A stretch of 64,000 bases of DNA. It comes from Xenoacremonium recifei (Eukaryota; Ascomycota; Sordariomycetes; Hypocreales; Nectriaceae). The notes beneath the pieces are model-generated. The model made no database searches, was not told the DNA's origin, and saw nothing but the letters and a program-made list of their open reading frames with translations. Shown here in pieces: positions 55,333 to 64,000 of this stretch. The DNA is taken from assembly GCA_012184525.1 (NCBI GenBank), contig WOFQ01000065.1:1-64000 (forward strand), in the 5' to 3' direction. A program made the translations under genes and the position numbers. How positions within the stretch are numbered: position 1 is the stretch's first letter; each line of letters starts with the position of its first letter.

Positions 55333-56190
55333 TTGCCCTATCAACCAAGCTTTTCGCGTAGCTCATTCCCTGACCTTGGAGTTCAAGATAAAAAGAATAA
55401 CAACAAGAAATCACCTTGCAAAGAATGCAAGAGGGAGTTTAAGAAAGATAAAGCACTTCGGGATCACAAAAAGTCGATACGGCATCGACCAATTTGTGAT
55501 ATTGAGTGCATAGCAACAGCAGAATGCAAGAAACGCTTCTCCTCGCCATCTGCACAGTTACAGCACCTAGAGACCGGAAAGTGTCCATCTGGGTGGACGA
55601 AGCCGGAACTCGATGCAGCCATCGCGGAGACCGACAAGGAGCGGGTAATTACATCCGTGTGGCATCTTGACGACGATGGGTCAACGACGTCCATGTCCTC
55701 GGTCAGTAGTCCAATCCTCACGCCAATCTCGACTGAATTTACCGGCTCCTATCCTCCGTCACCAAATCTAACACCTCATGACAATATCTCGTCAACTGTC
55801 ATGACTACAATACCTACTCATGACGTGCTTGCTCTGGGGTTCGGCAGTCCTACCATCCGTCGACGATGTCCGTGTTGTCCGCGATCGCGCACCCGCGAAT
55901 TCACTGGCGAAGCCCTTCAGCAACATCTCGCGTCAAGCGTACACAATCAGATTTCCATCTTTGTCCATGAGAGCGATGTGCCTGCTGAAGTAACTTTCCA
56001 TTGCCCGCAAGCTCTTGTGGGTGGATGCAACAAGAAAGGCATGAGGACCTTTTCAGGTGTCAGTAGCCTCGCACAGCATCTCGAGAGTGGTGCATGTCAT
56101 GATGGGAAGAAGGCTTTTCGGTCTGCGATTGAGCATCTGCAGGAACAAATGAAGGTCATGGGCTTGGGTAACGTTCAAATGTTGAATTAA
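55333..56190 (+). CDS. C2H2 zinc-finger-like protein, start codon unclear
   Basis: An open frame of 285 codons with several Cys/His finger units: CKECKREFKKDKALRDH ... H near residue 30; CKKRFSSPSAQLQHLETGKC near 65; CPCCPRSRTREF ... LQQHLASSVH near 180; and C ... C ... FSGVSSLAQHLESGAC near 250. The middle is Ser/Thr/Pro-rich. Such proteins are common in fungi and probably bind nucleic acid. The frame has no ATG at its 5' end (it begins at a TTG) and none upstream before a stop at 55234. An ATG at 55278 (MLSPSKQHH) lies in the phase one base off and hits a stop at 55359. Either a short upstream exon is missed, or an indel has broken the N-terminus. Confidence 0.6.
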   Translation: MPYQPSFSRSSFPDLGVQDKKNNNKKSPCKECKREFKKDKALRDHKKSIRHRPICDIECIATAECKKRFSSPSAQLQHLETGKCPSGWTKPELDAAIAETDKERVITSVWHLDDDGSTTSMSSVSSPILTPISTEFTGSYPPSPNLTPHDNISSTVMTTIPTHDVLALGFGSPTIRRRCPCCPRSRTREFTGEALQQHLASSVHNQISIFVHESDVPAEVTFHCPQALVGGCNKKGMRTFSGVSSLAQHLESGACHDGKKAFRSAIEHLQEQMKVMGLGNVQMLN

Positions 56191-56716
56191 GAATGCTGTA
56201 CTTTCTAAAGTCGGACAACTCCAGCTAATTCAAGTTGATGTTCAGTAGTGTTATGATGTGCTGCAAATTAATGAAGTGACGAAATCTGACTGCCTAATTC
56301 CTTGCTCTCGGAAATCTTGGGCCGCGACGCGTGATTGGGAGAAGTTATGCCCAGGCAGATAATATCAGAAAGAAGAAAACAAAATACACAGCTTTCTCAT
56401 GATCAAACTGACCACAGCACACAACCTTTTGCATCTCATCTTGCAAACTCACTCATTGCTTCCAGCTTAACCTATAGCTTCCAGAGCTTCCAATTTTCTA
56501 GAAGCCGGCCCGACCTTATCGATAACCCCGCCAGACCCTGAACGTGCCTGGCCTGGGAAATTTCCACCGCTGCCTTATTAAAGAAAGCGGGGCAGCCAAA
56601 TTTTTGCCCGCCAGGATTTAAATTTTCCCTCGCGCTGGCAACTCTCTGCTTCTTCCTCCTCCATCCCCCATCACAGCTTTTCGCTCGAACGGTCCAGTTC
56701 CCGCAGAAGAGTCAAA
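56191..56716. promoter_or_regulatory. Promoter region of KAP123
   Basis: 526 bp; the last 80 bases before the ATG are strongly pyrimidine-rich (CTTCTTCCTCCTCC), as in highly expressed fungal genes. No gene is supported. Confidence 0.5.
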
Positions 56717-59700
56717 ATGGACAAGGGGAAGCTTGCCCAGCTGCTCCAGGGGAGTCAAGTCCGTAAGTTTGCATCCTATGGTTCTTCAGCCGCGGCTTCA
56801 TGAGCTGTTGTGCTTGTCCTCTTCTGCCAGCAAGCACGTTTGCTAACCAGCTTTCCCCTCTCTAGCCAACACGGAGCAGGTCAAGGCTGCCACGGCCGAG
56901 CTCCAGAAGAACTTCTACTCGAAGCCCGAATCGCTGCTGGCCCTCGTCGAGATCGCCCTCACCCATGGCGAGACTGGTGTCCGTCAGTTGGCCTCGGTCC
57001 AGGCTCTGCGGTTGGTGCCCAAGTTCTGGGAGCAGACGCCCCAGGACCAGCGTCAGCTTGCCCGAAACCACCTTCTTGAGGGCACCCTGAAGGAGAGCCA
57101 GGCCACCGTCCGCCACTCGCTCGCCCGCCTCGTTGCCGGCATCGTCGGCTCGGATATGGAGAACGGTGAGGGCGAGGACTTCATCTCCCAGCTTCTGCCC
57201 CTCAACAACAGCGACAATGTCGTGGCCCGCGAGGTTGGCTCCTTCGTTCTGTACGCCATGCTTGAAGATGATCCCACCCACTTCAGCGACCACACCCATC
57301 AGCTCCTTCAGCTATTCCAGGCCCGCATTGAGGATCCTCAGAGCAAGGAGGTCCGCATCAACATCGCCCGTGCTATCGGTGCTATCCTCATGATCATCGA
57401 GGCCGATGAGGATGCCCAGGCTGTTCAGGCCATGCAGGGCTTCGTCCCCAGCCTGGTCAACAACCTCAAGGCCACTGTCGAGGCCGAGGACGAGGAGAGC
57501 TACAAGATCATCTTCGAGGTCTTCCACTCTTACCTTGCCTACGACTCGTCCCTCCTTGCTGCCCACCTGCGCGACCTTCTGCAGTTCATGGTTGACCTTG
57601 GTGCCAACGCCAATGCTGACGAGGACGCTCGATCCCAGGCCCTGGCTTTCCTGATCCAGTGTGTGCGTTACCGCCGCATGAAGATTCAGGGCATGAAGGA
57701 CATGGGCGCTCAGCTCATGGTCAAGGCCATGCACATCATTGCGGAGCTCGACTCCGATGACGAGGAAGACATGTCACCTGCTCGCACCGCTATTAGCCTT
57801 GTCGACCAGCTGTCCAGCGAGCTGCCCCCACGACAGGTCATTGTGCCTCTTCTTGAGCAATTCCCCTCATTCGCTTCCAACCAGAACCCACGGTTCCGAA
57901 TGGCCGCCATGCTTGCTCTTGGTAACGCTGCTGAGGGCGCTCCCGACTTCATCTCTACCCAACTCCAGCCCCTCCTTCCCATCATCGTCAACCTCATCCA
58001 GGACTCCGACAGTGAGGTCCGACACGCCTCGCTTGTTGGCCTGGTCCACCTTGCCGAGGAGATGGCTGATGAGATGTCCTCTCACCATGAGCAAATCATT
58101 GGTGCCGTCCTCCAGAACTTGGACCAAGCCTCCAAGGGTCCCTCAGACAAGAAGAACATCTCCATCATCCGAGTTGCCTGTGCCGCCCTCGACACCTTTG
58201 GCGACGGCATCGACTCCAAGATCATGGCTCAGTACGGCCCTAACCTGTTGGAGCCCATGGTCCGCCTCCTGGACCATGAGGACTACGGCGTGAAAGCCGC
58301 TGCTGCTTCTGCCATCGGTGCCATTGCCTCCTCCATGGAGAAGGGCTTTGCACCCTACTTCGCCAACGTCATGACTGCCCTCGGCAAATTCGTGGCTGTC
58401 AAGGACAACGACGAGGCTATGGACCTGCGCAGCTCTACTTGTGACAGTCTCGGTCGTATCGCTCTGGCCGTCGGCTCCGAGGCCTTCCAGCCGTACGTCA
58501 TGGACCTCATGACTGCCAGCGAGGAAGCCCTTCACCTTGACAACCCCCGCCTCAAGGAGACTAGCTTCATTTTGTGGTCGAACCTCAGCAAGGTCTACAA
58601 GGAACAGTTCGACCACTTCCTGCCTGGTGTCTTCAAGGGTCTCTTTGCCTCGCTCGAGCTTGAGGATGAGGAGATTGAGATCCCCGGCATTGATGCCAGC
58701 CAGTTGACTGACGGTGCTGTTGTCGTTGGTGGCAAGCGCATCAAGGTCAAGGCCCCCGATAGCCAGGAGGACGTCGACATTGCCACTGGCGGTGACGACG
58801 ACTGGGACGATATCGAGGACCTTGAGGATTTCGGCGCCGTCACTGCTGTTGCTCTTGAGCAGGAGATTGCCCTCGATGTTATCGGTGACGTGATCTCTAA
58901 CAGTTGTAACAGCAGTCACCTCGAGCAGTACGTTCAGCAGACCATCGAGAAGGTTGTGCCCTTCGCCGAGCACACCTACGAGGGCTGCCGCAAGACTGCC
59001 ATCGCCACCCTCTGGCGAACATACGCTCGCGTCTTCCAGGTTTGGGAGGAGAGCGCCGGTGTCAAGTGGGAGCCCAGCATGCCTCCCAAGCAGACTCCTC
59101 CTGCTTCCATCATCTCCATCGGCCAGGCTCTGCAGAAGGCTACCATGACCATCTGGGCTGATGATAGCGAACGGTACGTGTTTCATGACTTGTCTTTTCC
59201 ATCTTTGCCTGCCAAAATGATGAATACCTTGCGTTATATACCCAGCTCACTCAGACGCAAAATGCGGTTGCTGAGAACGCGTCTAATCACTACTGATATT
59301 TTTGGCACTTGACTCGGTTTTTGTTGCACTGTTTCTGGTGTATCAGGGCTAACATAACTTGAACAGATCGGTTGTTACTGATATCAACCGCAACGTTGCT
59401 GCCACCCTCAAGGCCTGTGGCCCGGCTGTCCTCGTCTCCAAGGAGGGCATGCTCCAGGAGATCGTGTCGGTCGTCGGCCTCATCATCACCCGCTCGCACC
59501 CTTGCCAGCAGGATCTCGGTGACGAGGAGGATGAGCAAGATGTGGACGCTGGTTCGTCCGAGTACGACTGGCTCATCATCGACACCGCCCTGGATGTTGT
59601 TGTTGGTCTGGCTGCTGCCCTCGGCCCTGCCTTCGGCGAGCTCTGGAAGATCTTTGAGAAGCCCATCCTCAAGCTTGCTTCCTCCACTGAGGACCTGCAC

Positions 59701-60337
59701 CGATCTACCGCTGTCGGTACCATTGCCGAGATCACAAAGTATGTCGCTGAGGCCATCACTCCCTTCACGGAGTCCCTGGGACAGGCTCTTGTGCGACGAC
59801 TTTCGGACCCCGACTCCCTGGCCAAGTCCAACGCTGCCTATGCCATCGGTCTGGTTGTCCTCAACTCGGCCGACACTGCCAAGACCTTCCCCATGTACCC
59901 TATGCTCTGGGAGAAGCTTGAGCCCCTTCTGACTGTCAACGAGATGCGCATGACGGATAATGTTGCCGGCGCTGTCTGCCGTATGATGCTCAAGAACCCT
60001 GACAACGGTTTCGTGTCCCAGGCTCTGCCTGCTGTTGTCAACGTTCTTCCCCTCAAGGAGGACTATGAGGAGAATGCACCCATCTACCAGTGCATTTACA
60101 GACTCTGTAAGTCGTCTTGGCTTTGTAACCAAACCGAACCAAAGCTAACCATTCGCAGACGAGATTTCCAACCCTACCGTTGAGCAGCTGACCCCTCAGT
60201 TGGTCAGCATCTTCGAGAAGGTCCTCAGCCCTCCCGAGGAACAGCTCGAACCCGAGACTCGACAGACCCTGCAGGCCCTTTTCAAGGCCAAGCCAGCCTT
60301 GGTGTCTCCCAGCCTGGCCAAGCTTGCTGGCCTGTAA
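56717..60337 (+). CDS. KAP123: Importin beta-4 / karyopherin Kap123
   Basis: Four exons, 56717-56762, 56866-59173, 59367-60106 and 60159-60337 (introns 103, 193 and 52 nt), 1090 aa. The first exon encodes MDKGKLAQLLQGSQV; the rest is continuous HEAT-repeat helices. The importin-beta N-terminal segment (LVEIALTHGETGVRQLASVQAL) is clear, as are RYRRMKIQ, the acidic loop DDDWDDIEDLEDF (about residue 640) and the C-terminal FKAKPALVSPSLAKLAGL. It carries ribosomal proteins and histones H3/H4 into the nucleus under RanGTP control. Codon use is strongly C-ending, unlike the surrounding accessory genes, in line with a highly expressed housekeeping gene. That bias also creates long open frames on the opposite strand. 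Confidence 0.95.
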
Positions 60338-60749
60338 AGAGCTAGCCGCTTAACTAAAAGAAGTAAAAGAGAAAAAGACATAAAGATACAACGATGGATG
60401 ATCGGATTGGGACTTAAAGGCGGAATACCCCGGAGCACGAGGATTTTATGAAGTGACGACACATCGAGCGCGAGAATCCGCGTCTGGAGTATAGAGCATG
60501 CGTATATAGCGGCGGGGTTTTGTCGGATGTTGGAGAATCAGGGAATTTTGAGATTTGGGCTGCAAGCGTTCGTTGCTGCGCACAGCATGGGTTACGTACA
60601 TCACATAGATACCGCAACGAGCTGATGACTTCTGGAAGTTTTAATCGTGTTCTCGTGGGCTCGTAACATTGATCGTCCCATTCCTCCTTCAACCTCCTTT
60701 GAAGTGCCCAAGCCATTCCAGTGGTCTACTACCTCCAATCAAAGCCTCC
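60338..60749. other. 3' region of KAP123
   Basis: About 410 bp with no supported gene, ending at the alcohol-dehydrogenase relic. Confidence 0.45.
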
Positions 60750-60956
60750 GCACTCATTGTCGGCGAAATCAAGGTTGGGGGCAGTTGCATTGCCTCACCA
60801 GGTGATATCAACGGAATGTTCAGACTTGCGGCAGAAAAAAATGTCAAGCCTCTAATTCAGACTCGACCCATGGAGGATGCCAACCAAGCCATTGTGGATG
60901 TGGAAAAGGGCCTTGCCAGATCCCGCTACGTGCTTGTCAATAAACGGAATTTGTAA
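60750..60956 (+). pseudogene. C-terminal relic of a zinc-type alcohol dehydrogenase
   Basis: The frame reads IKVGGSCIASPGDI, FRLAAEKNVKPLIQTRPM, DANQAIVDVEKG and RYVLVNKRNL to a stop at 60956. This is the typical end of cinnamyl/propanol-type MDR alcohol dehydrogenases (the part after the Rossmann fold). The zinc-binding and nucleotide-binding regions are absent; upstream is KAP123 3' sequence. The fragment is too short to act as an enzyme, so it is most likely the leftover of a deletion or rearrangement. Confidence 0.7.
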
Positions 60957-60974
60957 TAGGTAGCTATTTCATGA

Positions 60975-62837
60975 TCAAAATATATAAACGCAATGACTTG
61001 ACTTCCCGCTTTCAATAACATCCCGTACGTTTACTCTTTGCCCTGAGCTCTGCTGAAGCTTGATCAAATCAGTTATAAAGTCTCTTGCTCTTTCAAAGTG
61101 CCTTCCAAATTGTCTCAGTCCCTGAAATCTTTCCAGAACCCATTCGCGATGCAGCACATCGTCTGTCTCCAAAGCTACAATAAAAAGGGGCCTTGCTATC
61201 CGCAGCATCGCGACGTCTCCATCATGTCGATAAGCTTGCACGGCCAAGTTCATGATGCTTCGCAGCCCAGCTCGCTGTATATCGTCCAATTCGAGCCCGT
61301 AGCACGTGCCTTTCTTTAACCTGAGAAATTCAAGGACAGTAGCGTGATATGCAGGGACAATCCACCGAATGTTGGCAACAAGGCGGTGGGTATTGTCAGT
61401 CTCGACAGAAAGACTTGCGGCGACCTCGAGGATCTCAGTAAAGCGCTGGCTGGTCTTGTCAATCGCGGCCTGTATACTAGCCATCGGACCTTCTGTGTCG
61501 TTCAAGTTTCCACAAGAGAGAAGTTTGGCTAGTTGCGAGTTCAAATACCGTAATTGGCCACATGCGCCAAATAGGTCGAAGACGTTGCGGTTTTCGATAT
61601 CGTCGAGCATTTCACTTTGAGGATATAAATCCCCCCAGACGGTTCGGTATAATGGATATGCATAGCGTTCTAAGAGTTCGAACGCTTCGATCGGCCCCAA
61701 AGGCGGAGTGGCTTGGACATCGCTTTCCAGGCTCAGCATCTTGTACAATGTGCCCGTGATCTGGCCTCCCATGCCATAAGAAGCAGCCATAATATCCATG
61801 AGACATATACGGGCCAAGAGACGGGCTGAGTATTGCGATAAACCTCTTGCCGAGTCAAGTGGCGCGGTCTTTGTCAATGCATATGGCCGCCGCTTTTGGC
61901 TTTCTGTGCTTACCGGCGTGGCCGGCAGTGCTCGCAGAACGCGACTGCAATACTGCTTGATAATGTGAGAGGTCCCGGCTAAATGGTTTGTGAGGCCTGT
62001 ACATTTGGCATCCCCGTGGATTTGCTCGTACATAATCATTAGAAGCAGAGCACTGACAACGGAGTCGAGGTCTACAGTATCCGGCTCAGTTTCTCCATGG
62101 CTGATGATATCTGCCATCATTCGAAGTGCAGCGGCATAATGATGTATTCCGCGAGAGTATGCTTCCGAGTTGGCAGTCTGCGATTCGCCGGGACTGTATG
62201 ATTGGCCGTCTTCAACGAGCCTGAATCTGTTTTGTCTGAAGTCGATATCTCGAGTGCTAATTGCCAGGACCATGTGCATTACCAAAGCATCATCCCGAGC
62301 TATGTTAAGTAGTATTGCAAAGACAGAGTACTCTGGGTTCTTGGTGTGATACAGTGGTGCGAATATGTCTTTGAAGTATCGGATGGCTTCGTGTTCTTCG
62401 TGTCCGAGCGACAAACCGCAAGCTCCCACGGTTTTCAGGGATGGGATAGGGTGGAGAGGAGTCTGGGAGATCCGAGGAGACGCTGTTTCAGGCTGCCCAA
62501 CCCAGACTGAAGAGTCCATTTCCACAAGAGGCCGTCTCGAAGACTCGGATACGGAAAGGACATCCTTGTTTTGGCCCGGCTTGCAGGACAAAGAGCGCGA
62601 TCCACCAGCATCAACTAAGACGGGCCTCGACGAGGTTGGCGAGTGCAACGTTTTGTCAGCAAACCGAATCCGTGGTCGATAGTCACAAGCGAGGCCGAGC
62701 CGCACGCATCGCCTGCATTCTGGATGTTGCTCATCACACTTGACCTTCTTCCCGCGGCAGGTCCAGCATCCCTTCCGAGACCGAGGATTAGAACGCCCTG
62801 ATTGCGGGCATGGAACAAATTCAGAGTAGGCGGCCAT
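60975..62837 (-). CDS. Zn2Cys6 fungal transcription factor
   Basis: A 620-aa single-exon nuclear regulator. The zinc cluster is at residues 24-51 (C24, C27, C34, C41, C44, C51: GCWTCRGKKVKCDEQHPEC) followed by CDYRPRIRF. A Ser-rich linker leads to a long helical fungal transcription-factor region (EAIRYFKDIFAPLYHTKNP, VVSALLLMIMYEQIHGD, TGLTNHLAGTSHIIKQYC), the pattern of the fungal_trans_2 type. The start is the ATG at 62835-62837. Divergent from the M20 amidohydrolase gene, its likely nearest target. Confidence 0.93.
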   Translation of the reverse strand: MAAYSEFVPCPQSGRSNPRSRKGCWTCRGKKVKCDEQHPECRRCVRLGLACDYRPRIRFADKTLHSPTSSRPVLVDAGGSRSLSCKPGQNKDVLSVSESSRRPLVEMDSSVWVGQPETASPRISQTPLHPIPSLKTVGACGLSLGHEEHEAIRYFKDIFAPLYHTKNPEYSVFAILLNIARDDALVMHMVLAISTRDIDFRQNRFRLVEDGQSYSPGESQTANSEAYSRGIHHYAAALRMMADIISHGETEPDTVDLDSVVSALLLMIMYEQIHGDAKCTGLTNHLAGTSHIIKQYCSRVLRALPATPVSTESQKRRPYALTKTAPLDSARGLSQYSARLLARICLMDIMAASYGMGGQITGTLYKMLSLESDVQATPPLGPIEAFELLERYAYPLYRTVWGDLYPQSEMLDDIENRNVFDLFGACGQLRYLNSQLAKLLSCGNLNDTEGPMASIQAAIDKTSQRFTEILEVAASLSVETDNTHRLVANIRWIVPAYHATVLEFLRLKKGTCYGLELDDIQRAGLRSIMNLAVQAYRHDGDVAMLRIARPLFIVALETDDVLHREWVLERFQGLRQFGRHFERARDFITDLIKLQQSSGQRVNVRDVIESGKSSHCVYIF

Positions 62838-63222
62838 TCTGCTAAGATGCCTATCATCAGCGAGGTGATGTGGCAGAAAGTATGAGGAGGAGAACTTGGT
62901 AATGATAGCCGACGGGGGGAGGTGGGAAAGACTCTCAAGCCGAGTGGCCGTCAGAGGTTTAGTTTATCTATTCCGCGATCTCCACCACAATCAATAGCCG
63001 ATAGACGACGTCTCCGCATAACGCGTGTGCTAGCTTAGATTGGGGCAAACCGCCTTTCGTCCAAGGGTCTTTATCATACTGCAGTTCTTTTGATTTGTCT
63101 CCTTAACGGCGTGCGTGGAAGTTGGCACTACTCGAGATGACTGAAAGTCAGAGTTTAAATCATTTCATCTCCCAGGTCTTCCCATCACCCCCAAACACAT
63201 CTTCCACAGCAGGCAAATCATC
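62838..63222. promoter_or_regulatory. Divergent promoter region
   Basis: 385 bp between the Zn2Cys6 gene (minus) and the M20 gene (plus); no motif I can name. Confidence 0.45.
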
Positions 63223-64000
63223 ATGTCAATAATCACTGTTACAGAACCAGGCTCAGCCGAACATAAGTCCGATGATCTCGAGCAGGGGGGGACGCCATTG
63301 AAACCATTCGAGTTGGAGAACTCACGTTCGATCATCAATTCTACGCTCGATCGCCTGAACTCAGAGCTCAGGGAAGTCAATCACAGCCTGCATTCTCACC
63401 CTGAGACTGCATATAAGGAGGTTTTCGCGCACAAGACCCTGACTGACTTTCTTGAGTCTCGAGGTTTCACTGTGCAGCGCCATTCATGGGGGCTAGAGAC
63501 ATCTTTTGAGGCTACCGTTGGCAGCGGTGGTCGCCAAGTTGTGTTCTGTGCTGAGTACGATGCGCTACCAGATATCGGCCATGCATGCGGCCACAATCTC
63601 ATCGCGACTTCATCAATGGCTGCGTTCCTTGGAGCTGCACAAGTGCTCAAAGAGTTGAAGATCCCGGGGCGGCTGCGCATCTTGGGAACGCCTGCTGAAG
63701 AGGGAGGCGGCGGCAAGGTAAAGCTCATCGAGAATGGGGCATTCCACCCAGCTCAAGATATAGCAGCAGCAATCATGGCCCACCCCTCAGGCACCCAAGC
63801 CTCCAAGGATGGACGCGTCTATCAAGGACTGGCAGGGATGAAGCTTATCGCTAGTTATAAAATGCGTGTCGAATTCAAGGGTCGCACTTCGCATGCTGGA
63901 GCAGAACCATGGAACGGCGTTAATGCCTTAGATGCCGCTGTATCGGCCTATCAGAATGTTTCCATGCTACGCCAACAAATCCGCCCCGACGAGCGTATCC
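63223..64000 (+). CDS. M20-family amidohydrolase/peptidase, 5' part (cut by window end)
   Basis: The frame opens at the ATG at 63223 (MSIITVTEPGSAEHK) and is still open at position 64000 after 259 codons. M20 (aminoacylase/IAA-amide hydrolase subgroup) motifs: HSHPETAYKE near residue 60, the metal-site block AEYDALPDIGHACGHN near 110, GTPAEEGGGGK near 155, a later AHPSG and GRTSHAGAEPWNGVNALDA, the start of the dimerisation lid. It hydrolyses N-acyl amino acids or similar amides with two divalent metals; no signal peptide is apparent, so it is probably cytosolic. The C-terminal third lies outside the window. Confidence 0.9.
   Translation, partial: MSIITVTEPGSAEHKSDDLEQGGTPLKPFELENSRSIINSTLDRLNSELREVNHSLHSHPETAYKEVFAHKTLTDFLESRGFTVQRHSWGLETSFEATVGSGGRQVVFCAEYDALPDIGHACGHNLIATSSMAAFLGAAQVLKELKIPGRLRILGTPAEEGGGGKVKLIENGAFHPAQDIAAAIMAHPSGTQASKDGRVYQGLAGMKLIASYKMRVEFKGRTSHAGAEPWNGVNALDAAVSAYQNVSMLRQQIRPDERI

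Noticed and set aside
58143..60132. Long minus-strand open frames (347 and 280 codons) opposite KAP123
   Set aside because: They mirror the biased C-ending codons of KAP123, have no domain features and lie fully antisense to a conserved protein.
1..64000. CRISPR arrays, prophage, tRNA or rRNA genes
   Set aside because: No regularly spaced repeats or recognisable RNA genes; the DNA is clearly fungal nuclear.

Overview
The window is nuclear DNA from a filamentous ascomycete (Pezizomycotina, probably a Sordariomycete of Hypocreales type; that placement is inference). Signs are many 44-100 nt spliceosomal introns with GT(R)AGT donors and CTRAC branch sites, three Zn2Cys6 regulators, a Kap123-type importin, a fungal RING-SNF2 ATPase, tannase, a pisatin-demethylase-like P450 and NLR-like STAND proteins. 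There are no operons, CRISPR arrays or recognisable tRNA/rRNA genes. I built gene models by hand by joining reading frames at consensus splice sites; where exon sums are given they close in frame.

Layout. 0-19.4 kb: an inositol-monophosphatase (QutG-like) gene divergent from a Zn2Cys6 regulator, a LysM membrane protein, a 1083-residue vWA protein ending in an RBR-type zinc array, a cytosolic GH3-like protein, an arylamine N-acetyltransferase, a thioesterase-like protein, a BTB protein and a 12-exon RAD5-like SNF2/RING ATPase.

19.8-37.2 kb is the most unusual part. It holds two very different NLR-like proteins and, between them, an ankyrin-subtilisin (S8) fusion divergent from an unrecognised 297-residue protein. 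NLR-A (19838-23550) has an intact P-loop ATPase and a C2H2/ankyrin C-terminus. NLR-B (30668-37216) reads as alpha/beta-hydrolase, NACHT-like, about 20 ankyrin repeats and SPRY, but its hydrolase nucleophile, Walker A lysine, Walker B acids and sensor arginine are all replaced while the 1954-codon frame stays open. This looks like a fungal heterokaryon-incompatibility or innate-immunity neighbourhood.

37.5-54.5 kb looks catabolic: an acyl/aryl-CoA ligase, a DAL5-type MFS permease, a 5-oxoprolinase/hydantoinase, a Zn2Cys6 regulator, a P450, a RidA-like deaminase and a secreted tannase/feruloyl esterase. A joint job in taking up and breaking down plant phenolic or amide compounds is plausible but inferred only from position and family.

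55.3-64 kb: a C2H2 protein without a clear start codon, the housekeeping importin KAP123, a C-terminal relic of an alcohol dehydrogenase, a third Zn2Cys6 regulator, and the 5' part of an M20 amidohydrolase that runs off the window.
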